A stretch of DNA of 64,000 bases from JACQFZ01 sp045810625 (GTDB taxonomy: Bacteria > Pseudomonadota > Gammaproteobacteria > Acidiferrobacterales > Sulfurifustaceae), in the NCBI GenBank assembly GCA_045810625.1, contig JBJMVQ010000044.1, positions 130,403 to 194,402 of the forward strand, in the 5' to 3' direction. Shown one piece after another: positions 45,748-54,666 of the stretch. The notes under the pieces are model-generated. The model saw only the letters and a list, made by a program, of their open reading frames with translations, made no database searches and had not been told where the DNA came from. Position 1 is the stretch's first letter, and every line of letters begins with the position of its first letter. The position numbers and the translations under genes are program-made.

Positions 45748-45852
45748 TCGGCGTTGGTTCTGATCAACGGACAGGGCGGGCGCGTGTTCCTCGTGCTGAA
45801 ACTCCAGCGAAGATACCGGCTGGCACCGAACGAAACCGTTAGCCGCCCGTAA
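45748..45852 (+). pseudogene. 3' relic of a second htrA gene
   Basis: In frame the bases read SALVLINGQGGRVFLVLKLQ, nearly the last 18 residues of the intact HtrA upstream (SALLLINRQGGRVFLVVKP), then run on without homology to TAA. Codons differ at many third positions, so this is a diverged paralogue end, not a recent copy. No upstream portion is present. Confidence 0.75.
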
Positions 45853-45858
45853 CGTAAG

Positions 45859-46317
45859 TCATTCCGACTTTCTCCCGCGACCGGTGATGCCGGCGCGGTT
45901 CGGCACCTCACCCGCCAATTGAATCGCTCCCTTCAACGATTGCAGCTCCGCTCGATGCAGCGCCGCCAAACGCCGCAGGCAGCGGGCGCCTTTGGAGCGC
46001 AGGTGTATTTCGACCTTGCGCCGATCGCGCTGACTGCGCCGGCGCCGGATCAATCCATTGGCCTCGCAACGTGCGATCAGCGCGAGCACGCCGTGCGGCT
46101 GCGCCTGTAACCGCTCGGCGATTTCGCCCACCGTCGCCCATTCGCGGCCGAGGAATCCGCGCACGTGTACGAGGAGCTGATACTGCAGCGGCGTTATGCC
46201 TTCCGCGCGCGTCGCCTTTTCGCTGAAACGTAGAAACCGGCGCAGTTGGTAACGAAACAGCGAAAGCGCCTCGTAGTCGCGCTTCGAGAGGGTTTTCGGC
46301 CGGGATTTCTTCGTCAT
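45859..46317 (-). CDS. MarR-family transcriptional regulator
   Basis: A 152-aa protein with the MarR winged helix: RYQLRRFLRFSEKATRAEGITPLQYQLLVHVRG, WATVGEIAERLQAQPHGVLALIARCEANGLIRRRRSQRDRRKVEIHLRSKGARCLRRL, including the wing with SQRDRR (the family's D-x-R). Ligand is unknown. It is divergent from the LysM lipoprotein gene, with a palindrome between them. Confidence 0.9.
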   Translation of the reverse strand: MTKKSRPKTLSKRDYEALSLFRYQLRRFLRFSEKATRAEGITPLQYQLLVHVRGFLGREWATVGEIAERLQAQPHGVLALIARCEANGLIRRRRSQRDRRKVEIHLRSKGARCLRRLAALHRAELQSLKGAIQLAGEVPNRAGITGRGRKSE

Positions 46318-46356
46318 TTTCGTTTGCAGTTTAGATGCTTACAAAGCCCGCGCAAA

Positions 46357-46376
46357 ATATCATGGAGTGATATAAT
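46357..46376 (+). promoter_or_regulatory. extended -10 promoter of the LysM gene overlapped by a palindromic operator
   Basis: ATATCA-TGGAG-TGATAT (46357-46373) is a perfect 6-5-6 inverted repeat typical of MarR-type sites. It overlaps TG-A-TATAAT (46368-46376), an extended -10 box reading toward the LysM gene. No good -35 is needed with an extended -10. Site use by the adjacent MarR protein is inferred. Confidence 0.6.
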
Positions 46377-46429
46377 TTTCCGCCGCACGGTCCACTCTTC
46401 CCGACAACAATTTCAACAGGAGACCCGCT

Positions 46430-46900
46430 ATGAAGCCCTCGATCCGCTCCGTTTTTGCGCTGAGTGCTTGCGTCGCCGTGATCGCCGGCTGCGCGACGAG
46501 CACCAACCAGTCGCCACCGACGGAGAATAAGCCGGCGACCACTGCGCCTGCACCAACCGCCCCCGTCGAGCCGAAGGTCGTCGACGCCAAGCCCGCGCCG
46601 GTGCGTACGTCGTATACCGTCGTCCGCGGCGATAGCCTCTGGGCAATCGCAGGCCAAAGGTCGGTTTATGGCGATCCGTACCTGTGGCCGTTGATCTACA
46701 AGGCGAACAGCGATGCCATCAAAGACGCCGACCTGATCTATCCCGGCCAGGTTTTGAATATCGACAAAAACCCGAGTCGAGCGGATGCCGATGCAGCACG
46801 GCGGCACGCCGCAACGCGCGGACAATGGCAGCTCGGCGTTACCGAACGCTCGGACCTCGAGTACCTGGGACGCAAGCAATTCGCGGCGCAGTCGAAGTAA
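46430..46900 (+). CDS. LysM-domain lipoprotein
   Basis: A 156-aa lipoprotein (signal SIRSVFALSACVAVIAGC, lipobox IAGC), then a Pro/Ala/Thr-rich linker to about residue 60 and one LysM domain at about 61-112 (YTVVRGDSLWAIAGQ, GDPYLWPLIYKANSDAI, LIYPGQVLNID). The C-terminus is charged and helical. LysM binds peptidoglycan, so it is probably anchored in the outer membrane facing the periplasm. Confidence 0.88.
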   Translation: MKPSIRSVFALSACVAVIAGCATSTNQSPPTENKPATTAPAPTAPVEPKVVDAKPAPVRTSYTVVRGDSLWAIAGQRSVYGDPYLWPLIYKANSDAIKDADLIYPGQVLNIDKNPSRADADAARRHAATRGQWQLGVTERSDLEYLGRKQFAAQSK

Positions 46901-47308
46901 AGCGCTCTGCTCTCACGCCTCATCATCTATCGGTTGGCGTTACCCCGGCCCGACGCGATTGCGTTTAGCGACGCCTCGGGCCGCGAATCCCCTCGGTCGG
47001 CAGAGTTCGGCGGATTCTTGCCGCCAGAAGGTGGCGGCGACGGATCTGAACGGCGTCCCTCTCCGTCCGCTAGCACCGCCACCTGCCGTCGCGCAGTTGC
47101 GTCGCTTAACACGCGGCCGCGGTTGAGTCGAAGGAAACATCACGAGGGTATTGGCATCCCGCCTATGTTTAAGGTAATAATGCGAAGCACTGCCAAGTAG
47201 CTGTCGCAGGTGCGAAAAAGCAGTGTCGCCGGCGGCCAGATCGAATAGCAAGAGTCTCTCGCGAGCAAAATCGAGGGCTTTTCTCATACAAAACAAGAAG
47301 GAGCAACA
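46901..47308. other. 408-bp gap, no gene seen
   Basis: Frames in this stretch are short, overlap on both strands and show no recognisable protein. GC content falls toward 47150-47300, just upstream of the globin gene, where its promoter and an AAGGAG ribosome site (about six bases before the ATG) lie. Confidence 0.5.
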
Positions 47309-47728
47309 ATGACCCCGAAACAGAAGGAACTCGTCCAGCAGTCTTTCGCTAAAGTCCTGCCTATCAGCGAAAAAGCCGCAGCGATGTTTTATCAGCGGCT
47401 CTTCACGCTCGACCCTTCGCTACAACCCCTGTTCAAAGGCGACATGAAGGAACAAGGCCGCAAGCTGATGCAAATGATCGGCGTCGCGGTCAACGGGCTG
47501 GACAACCTCCAGCAGATCGTTCCGGCCGTAAAAGATCTCGGTCGCCGGCATGTAAGGTACGGCGTGCAACCGAGTCACTACGATACGGTCGCCGCCGCGC
47601 TGCTGTGGACGCTCGAACAAGGTCTGGGCGCCGACTACACCCCTGAGACGCGCGAAGCCTGGACCGCCGTTTACACCTTACTCGCCGGCACGATGAAAGA
47701 AGCCGCGTACGGAGCGACTGCCGCCTGA
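47309..47728 (+). CDS. single-domain globin
   Basis: A 139-aa protein of the flavohaemoglobin-like/Vitreoscilla-type globin family: QKELVQQSFAKVLPISEKAAAMFYQRLFTLDPSLQPLFKGDM at the N-terminus, the proximal-His region DLGRRHVRYGV, and ALLWTLEQGLG. No reductase domain follows. Possible roles are oxygen or NO binding. AAGGAG is well placed before the ATG and a terminator follows it, so it is monocistronic. Confidence 0.9.
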   Translation: MTPKQKELVQQSFAKVLPISEKAAAMFYQRLFTLDPSLQPLFKGDMKEQGRKLMQMIGVAVNGLDNLQQIVPAVKDLGRRHVRYGVQPSHYDTVAAALLWTLEQGLGADYTPETREAWTAVYTLLAGTMKEAAYGATAA

Positions 47729-47753
47729 CGCTCGCACTTCGTACTGCAACAAT

Positions 47754-47778
47754 GGGCCGCCTCGCGCGGCCCTTTTAA
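47754..47778 (+). terminator. Rho-independent terminator of the globin gene
   Basis: GGGCCGC-CTCGC-GCGGCCC followed by TTTTAATT, 25 bases after the globin stop. Confidence 0.85.
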
Positions 47779-47795
47779 TTCGCGATGAATGACAA

Positions 47796-49190
<1,395 letters not shown>

Positions 49191-49313
49191 CTTATCCCCT
49201 CCGGTTGTCGAGAACAGCTTAGCGCGAGCGCGGCGTTCGCGTCATCCATTCCAAAAGCGATTCGCACGAAGAACGACAACGATGCCTTTCCGGCGAGATG
49301 TGGCTTCGCACTC

Positions 49314-49832
49314 TCACGCCAACTTCCCTCCGGCGAGGGATTTCTCGTACACGAGGAATTGTCTCCCACGCGCTTGCCAGTCGCGCGACGCATTGCGCCG
49401 ATAGCCGAGGCGCTCGTAGAGGCGCTGCGCCGCGCCCATCGCCGGCTGTGTCGACAGAACGATTTTCGAGTAACCCTTTGATCGCGCCCGTTCATGACAC
49501 GCTTCCATCAGCGCCGCACCCAGCCCGTTTGCCCGAAACCTCGCATGGACCGCGAGTAATTGCACCTCTGCTTCGCCTTCATGCGCGATCTGCCGCAGCG
49601 GGCTCGTCGGCTCCGCAAGTATGACCGTTCCAATGATCTCACGCTCCGCCGTCACAGCAACGAGAATATCACCTCGCCGACGCAACTCTGTCGGCACGAA
49701 CATACGGCGTCCGATTTCAGCGTCTGTGTAGCCTTCACCGACGTAAACCGCGGTGACTAACTCCACGATCTCCGGATACTGCGCCGAATCGGCGGGCAAT
49801 ATCATGCGAAATCCTGTGTGCGCGGTGGTCAT
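49314..49832 (-). CDS. GNAT-family N-acetyltransferase
   Basis: From the ATG at 49832 (MTTAHTGFRMILPAD) a 172-aa protein with the GNAT fold: EIIGTVILAEPTSPLRQIAHEGEAEVQLLAVHARFRANGLGAALMEACHERARSKGYSKIVLST, where RANGLG is the acetyl-CoA loop, and LYERLGYRR. Start at 49916 adds Arg-rich residues unlike the family. Substrate not predictable. It lies between the TRAP and the FAD-dehydrogenase genes. Confidence 0.85.
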   Translation of the reverse strand: MTTAHTGFRMILPADSAQYPEIVELVTAVYVGEGYTDAEIGRRMFVPTELRRRGDILVAVTAEREIIGTVILAEPTSPLRQIAHEGEAEVQLLAVHARFRANGLGAALMEACHERARSKGYSKIVLSTQPAMGAAQRLYERLGYRRNASRDWQARGRQFLVYEKSLAGGKLA

Positions 49833-49994
49833 TCGAACTGTTCGGTCACAACAAGGTCGTGCACGTCCGTCGTCTCGTTGACCGCCTTGTGCGTGCGAAC
49901 GTGCCGAACGCTGCATCGTGAGCGGCTGTTGCGCGCGGCGATCGTCGCGCCGTGCATGGCGTTCAATCGCCGCGCGATCGGTCTACAGGCTCGC

Positions 49995-51032
49995 TTATCG
50001 ATCGTACTTCTTGATGAGCGCGCGTGCGTCGTCCAGCAACGCCTTGCCGTTCGCGCCTTTCGCGGCAACTTCTTTGATCCATTCGTCATCGACACCCGCG
50101 GCTGCCTTTTCCCAGCGATTGTACTGATCGGGCGTGAGCGTAATGAATGTGTTGTGACGTTCTTCGGCGATCTTCTTAGCCGACATCTGCGGACCGTCGA
50201 ATATCTTGCCGGCCCAGCGTGACATCTCGAGGCCGCTGTTGTGGTCGATCACTTTTTTGAGATCGGCCGGCAGGCTGTCATATTTCGCCTGATTCATCGC
50301 GACGACGAAAATGGAGTTCGACATCTTCGGCATACCCGCCGGCGTGTCGACGTGATACTTCACGACTTCCTGAATCTTGAGCGGAGTTACGACTTCCCAT
50401 GGCAGCATCACGCCGTCGACCACCCCTTTCGATATCGCTTCCGGGACTTGCGGTGCCGGCATCTGCACGGGCACGGCGCCCCATGCCGTCAAAACTTTGC
50501 TCGCAATGCGCGTCGGCGCTCGGACCTTCAAACCCTTGAGATCGTCGAGCGTCTTCACGGATTTACTGGAAAAGTGCAGCACCGCGCCGTCGTGCAGATG
50601 CACGAGGATGAGCTTCACGCCTTTGTATTCGTCGAGCGCGTGTTTCTGGACGTAGTCCCAAAACGCCGGGCTTCCCTTCTCGCCTGTCTTCACCATGAAG
50701 GGCAACTCGAACACTTCGGATTTCGTGAATCGACCGGCCTGATATGTCGGCAACGTCCATACGATATCGGCGACGCCGTCCCGCGCCTGATCGAACAACT
50801 GCGGCGGCGTGCCGCCGAGTTGCATCGACGGGTAGATCTGACACTTGAGCTTGCCGTTCGACTCCTTCGCAATCTTGTCGCACCACGGTGTAATCAGGTT
50901 CTGGTGCGCATTGGAACTGGGCGGGAGAAAGTGGTGGAATTTGAGAACGACTTCATCCGCCGCCCGCACGAGCCCCGTTCCAAGCAGGAGCGTCGCGGCG
51001 ACGACGAACTGACCGAGTTTGACGATTTGCAT
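49995..51032 (-). CDS. TRAP transporter substrate-binding protein (DctP)
   Basis: A 345-aa periplasmic protein with signal peptide (FVVAATLLLGTGLVRA). Motifs: VLKFHHFLPPSSNAHQNLITPWCDKIAKES, KCQIYPSMQLGGTPPQLFDQARDGVADIVWTLP, LKVRAPTRIASKVLTAWGAVPVQMPAPQVPEAISKGVVDG (with the conserved R-x-P/A and PEA). It delivers an organic acid to the DctQM membrane proteins encoded upstream in the operon. Likely ligand is an aryl- or alkyl-oxoacid, by context. Confidence 0.93.
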   Translation of the reverse strand: MQIVKLGQFVVAATLLLGTGLVRAADEVVLKFHHFLPPSSNAHQNLITPWCDKIAKESNGKLKCQIYPSMQLGGTPPQLFDQARDGVADIVWTLPTYQAGRFTKSEVFELPFMVKTGEKGSPAFWDYVQKHALDEYKGVKLILVHLHDGAVLHFSSKSVKTLDDLKGLKVRAPTRIASKVLTAWGAVPVQMPAPQVPEAISKGVVDGVMLPWEVVTPLKIQEVVKYHVDTPAGMPKMSNSIFVVAMNQAKYDSLPADLKKVIDHNSGLEMSRWAGKIFDGPQMSAKKIAEERHNTFITLTPDQYNRWEKAAAGVDDEWIKEVAAKGANGKALLDDARALIKKYDR

Positions 51033-51062
51033 GAGGCGTCTCCTTTATCGATGCTTCATTTT

Positions 51063-52391
51063 TCAGGTTTTGAATGCGTGCACCAAATATAGCGAGATAA
51101 CCGGGAACAATAGCAACAACGTGATACGGACGGCGTCCGATAACAAGAACGGCACCACGCCTTTGAACGTCTCGACCAACGGAACGTTTCGCGCGAGGCG
51201 ATTGATGATGTAGACGTTCATCCCGACCGGCGGGTGTACCAGTCCGATCTCGACCACCATCAACGCCAGAATCCCGAACCAGATCGATTTGTCCTCCGCC
51301 GGGAGTCCGAAAAAATCCAATCCCATGATCATCGGATAAAAGATCGGGATGGTGAGGAGAATCATCGCGAGCGCGTCCATTACGCAGCCGAGGAAGATGT
51401 AGATCACCAGGATCATCGTCATCACGACCAGCGGCGCGAGACCGCTCGCCTTCACCCAGCTGGCCAGCTCGGCCGGCATCTGCGACAGCGCGAGCGTCGT
51501 ATTCATCATGTCGGCGCCGAGCAGCACCAGAAAAATCATCGCCGTCGTCTGCGCGGTGCCGAGCACGCTGTCGATCAATCCCCGCAGGCGCATGCCGCCG
51601 GTAACGCTGAGGATACCGCATGCGGCGGCGCCGATGGCGGCTGCCTCCGTCGGATTCGCCCATCCGCCGTAGATTCCCACGATTACCACGACAAACACGA
51701 GCAACACCGGCACCACGGTGAGCAGCGTACGAAGGCGCTCTCCCCACGAGGCACGCGGCCCGGCAGGCCCGGCATCCGGTCTGATGGCGACGACGATTCG
51801 CACCACGAGCATGTAACCGAGCATTGCGATGATCCCCGGTAGTACCGCGGCCATGAACAGCTTACCGATCGATTCTTGCGTCAGGATCGCATAGATGACG
51901 AGCGGCACCGACGGCGGAATCATGATACCGAGCGTGCCGCCGGCTGCGAGCGCGCCGGTCGCAAGCGCTCCCGAATAACCGTAGCGCCGCAGTTCCGGCA
52001 GCGCGACCTGCCCCATCGTCGCCGCCGTCGCGAGCGACGAACCGCAAATCGCACCAAACCCGGCGCAGGCGCCGATCGCGGCCATCGCAATGCCGCCTCG
52101 CCGGTGCCCGATGAAAGCGCTCACGAAGCGAAACAACGCGCGGCTCAAACCGCCATGCGTTGCGAACTGCCCCATGAGCAGAAACAGCGGAATGACGACC
52201 AAATCGTAGTTGGAAAGCCGTGCGTACGCGAGATTCTTGAGCGAATTGAGAAGCGCAGCGACACTGCCGCCGGTGAAATACAGATACCCGCCGAAACCCA
52301 CGGCGAACATGGCGATGCCGATCGGAACCCGGATGACGAGCAGGAAAAGCATGATGCCGAAAATCAGGAAGCCGACGTCGGTTCCGCTCAT
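51063..52391 (-). CDS. TRAP transporter large permease (DctM)
   Basis: From the ATG at 52391, a 442-aa membrane protein with about 12 hydrophobic segments: VGFLIFGIMLFLLVIRVPIGIAMFAVG, YDLVVIPLFLLMGQFATHGGLS, GIMIPPSVPLVIYAILTQESIGKLF, GCVMDALAMILLTIPIFYPM. It is the sodium-coupled permease subunit. Its ATG overlaps the dctQ stop (ATGA), indicating coupling. Longer in-frame codons upstream fall inside dctQ. Confidence 0.92.
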   Translation of the reverse strand: MSGTDVGFLIFGIMLFLLVIRVPIGIAMFAVGFGGYLYFTGGSVAALLNSLKNLAYARLSNYDLVVIPLFLLMGQFATHGGLSRALFRFVSAFIGHRRGGIAMAAIGACAGFGAICGSSLATAATMGQVALPELRRYGYSGALATGALAAGGTLGIMIPPSVPLVIYAILTQESIGKLFMAAVLPGIIAMLGYMLVVRIVVAIRPDAGPAGPRASWGERLRTLLTVVPVLLVFVVVIVGIYGGWANPTEAAAIGAAACGILSVTGGMRLRGLIDSVLGTAQTTAMIFLVLLGADMMNTTLALSQMPAELASWVKASGLAPLVVMTMILVIYIFLGCVMDALAMILLTIPIFYPMIMGLDFFGLPAEDKSIWFGILALMVVEIGLVHPPVGMNVYIINRLARNVPLVETFKGVVPFLLSDAVRITLLLLFPVISLYLVHAFKT

Positions 52392-52951
52392 GCCACGCCC
52401 CTCGTCCTGCGCAACCGGTAGACGCACATGTAGAAACCGGCGATGGCCATCAACACAAAACCCGGCACCATGAGCGCCTGGAAGATCCATACCGGCCAGG
52501 CGAGAATCGCCGATGTCTCCCCCACCTCCTTCAGCGAAATGGCGCCGGCCGCCGTGCGCCATGCGATCAACGCGCCGAAGGCACCGATCAAGAACGAGCC
52601 GAAGGCGTCGAGGATCGCGACGATCGCGGGGCGAAGGTTGTGCGTGAAAAAGTCCACTTTGACGTCGCCGCCGACCATGTGGCAGTACGCGAAGAACGTC
52701 GACGCCGCGAACGCGGAGCACATTTGCAGCAACTCTACGTCACCCGGCACCGGCCAGGCGTACAGCTTGCGTCCGCTGATCGAAATGATGGACATGATCA
52801 CGAGCGCGACGAACACGAGCCCGCCGAGGATCGCAAGATATCGGGTGATCGCAAGTAGAAACCGACCAAGCGCGTCGAAGTCGTGCGCGGGAGCGGCCCC
52901 GGCGTCCGAGGTTAGGTCTTGCATCGAAAGGTCGTCCTTCGTGCTCTGCAT
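52388..52951 (-). CDS. TRAP transporter small permease (DctQ)
   Basis: A protein of about 187 residues with four transmembrane helices (YLAILGGLVFVALVIMSIISISGR, ELLQMCSAFAASTFFAYCHM, ILDAFGSFLIGAFGALIAWR, WPVWIFQALMVPGFVLMAIAGFYM) and the GDVELLQ signature of DctQ. I use the ATG at 52951 (MQSTKDDL); one at 52924 is an alternative and one at 52999 adds basic residues. Confidence 0.9.
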   Translation of the reverse strand: MQSTKDDLSMQDLTSDAGAAPAHDFDALGRFLLAITRYLAILGGLVFVALVIMSIISISGRKLYAWPVPGDVELLQMCSAFAASTFFAYCHMVGGDVKVDFFTHNLRPAIVAILDAFGSFLIGAFGALIAWRTAAGAISLKEVGETSAILAWPVWIFQALMVPGFVLMAIAGFYMCVYRLRRTRGVA

Positions 52952-53082
52952 CGCCTCGCCTGCGCGGGCGGTATTTTTATCACGGACTCGGCGGCTCAAC
53001 GCAGCGTAACGACGCCGCGCTCGTCCACCATCAAATCGTTGTCATTCCCGCTGCCCGCAACATCTACTATGTCGCGGGATCC

Positions 53083-54666
53083 CTACCGTGCGGCCGTCGG
53101 CCGTTTGTGCCAGACAATCGGTTGGGTCTTTACCGGTCGCGGCGCGATCCCATGCGCACGGAGGGCCATATCGAGCTTTTTGCCGTCCGGATCGGCGAGC
53201 GCGGCTTCTCGCGCTTCACGGACGGCGTCGACCCGCGCTTCATCCGATACCAATGCCGTTGACGCGAGCAAATCGTCCAGGATACGCAGGAAGTTGGCTT
53301 TGCCGCGTGCGTGCGTGTCGCCATAGCCTTTGATCAATCGTCCGCAGAGCGCAAGCTCGAGCGCGAGCGGCGGATGTGGCTCCAACGCATCGACGATTGC
53401 GCCGAGCCAGCGCTCGATCAACCGCTGTTCCTCCTCGTAACGTGCGGTATAGCGCCGAAGACGACGCAGGCTCGCGAGACCGCGCAGCAACAGGAAACCG
53501 TGCAGCGACGTCGTATTGATACGGAGTCCGACATTGAAACGCGACGCGTTGCCGCGCCGCTCGGCAAAGCGGCGCAACCGCCGCGCCAGTCCAGGCGGCA
53601 AAACCGCACACCATTCTTCGATCCCCGGCTTCAGGAATTCGACGATTTTAACCAAATCGCCCGGCGCTGCACGCGCTTCGCCGCGAATTCGCTCGCGTCG
53701 GGTCGCCCGGCTCTTCAAGTCGGCAACGCGTATCACATCCTCGTAGCTCATCCAAAGCGCAAGAAATCGAGCGACCGCCTGCGTCACCGGGAAATCCGTC
53801 GCCGTACCGGAGAATGCCCGTTCCGCGCGCATGACCCGTTCGAGGCGCGAGGCGTAGAGGTCGGCGTACTTCGCGTCCTGATAGTCGAGCTGCCGCAGGT
53901 AGCCTTCTTCGATGAGCGGCAGTACCGTCTGCGGGAAGCGTCCGCGCAGATTCTCTATCGCCGCCCGAACCGCGCCTCGCACCCGGCGACGGCTCAATCC
54001 CGCGACGCGCTCGGTGCCGGCATCCACTCGGGGGCCGTACGCAATCGCCGCGAAACCGGCGTCGAAACCTTTCAGGTTCGCCTCGGTGTTTTTGCCCGAA
54101 GCGCGAATCGCCTCCTCGAAGGCGGCGCGTTTGAGCGGTAACCGACCGGACGCAGCGATAGCGCCGAGCATCACGGCGCTCAGCACGGTGCGCGCCGCGC
54201 GCGCGGCCGCGTCCATATCGAAGAGCATCAACTCGCGCGCGCACTTGCCTAGCGCGGAGCGGATGGCGGCATCATCGAAGCGTCCGTCACTCATCGCCGA
54301 TTTTTCGATCACGGTGTAAGCACGGTGCGTCGAGGCGATCACCGTCGTGCGCGCGGGTCCGATAGCGCCGGCGGAGGCGGCGCGCGCCGCTTCGAGCAGC
54401 TCCGAGGCGATGAAGAGATCGACGTGACCGGGCACCGGTGACAGCGCCAGAACGATGTCTCGCGTCCCGAGCTGCGCGTGTGTCACCGGGAGAATTTCGA
54501 CGTAGTAGGTTGTCGCACCCGTGCGTTGCGCCACACCGGGAATGGATGTGGACTGCGCCGGATAGCCGCCGAATCGCGCCGCATCGACGAGCCAGCGCGA
54601 CAGCACGCCCCCGCCTTCACCGCCAAGCGCTCCGATGAGGATCGAAACCGGCCGCGGCACGCTCAC
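53083..54666 (-). CDS. indolepyruvate oxidoreductase subunit IorB with DUF6537-like extension
   Basis: A 527-aa protein starting at a GTG that overlaps the iorA stop (GTGA). Residues 1-200 are a 2-oxoacid oxidoreductase gamma domain (SILIGALGGEGGGVLSRWLVDAARFGGYPAQSTSIPGVAQRTGATTYYVEI, VLALSPVPGHVDLFIASELLEAA). The remainder is a mostly helical, Arg-rich region of the kind seen in large indolepyruvate oxidoreductases (DUF6537). With IorA it converts an aryl 2-oxoacid and CoA to an acyl-CoA plus CO2, reducing ferredoxin. Confidence 0.88.
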   Translation of the reverse strand: MSVPRPVSILIGALGGEGGGVLSRWLVDAARFGGYPAQSTSIPGVAQRTGATTYYVEILPVTHAQLGTRDIVLALSPVPGHVDLFIASELLEAARAASAGAIGPARTTVIASTHRAYTVIEKSAMSDGRFDDAAIRSALGKCARELMLFDMDAAARAARTVLSAVMLGAIAASGRLPLKRAAFEEAIRASGKNTEANLKGFDAGFAAIAYGPRVDAGTERVAGLSRRRVRGAVRAAIENLRGRFPQTVLPLIEEGYLRQLDYQDAKYADLYASRLERVMRAERAFSGTATDFPVTQAVARFLALWMSYEDVIRVADLKSRATRRERIRGEARAAPGDLVKIVEFLKPGIEEWCAVLPPGLARRLRRFAERRGNASRFNVGLRINTTSLHGFLLLRGLASLRRLRRYTARYEEEQRLIERWLGAIVDALEPHPPLALELALCGRLIKGYGDTHARGKANFLRILDDLLASTALVSDEARVDAVREAREAALADPDGKKLDMALRAHGIAPRPVKTQPIVWHKRPTAAR

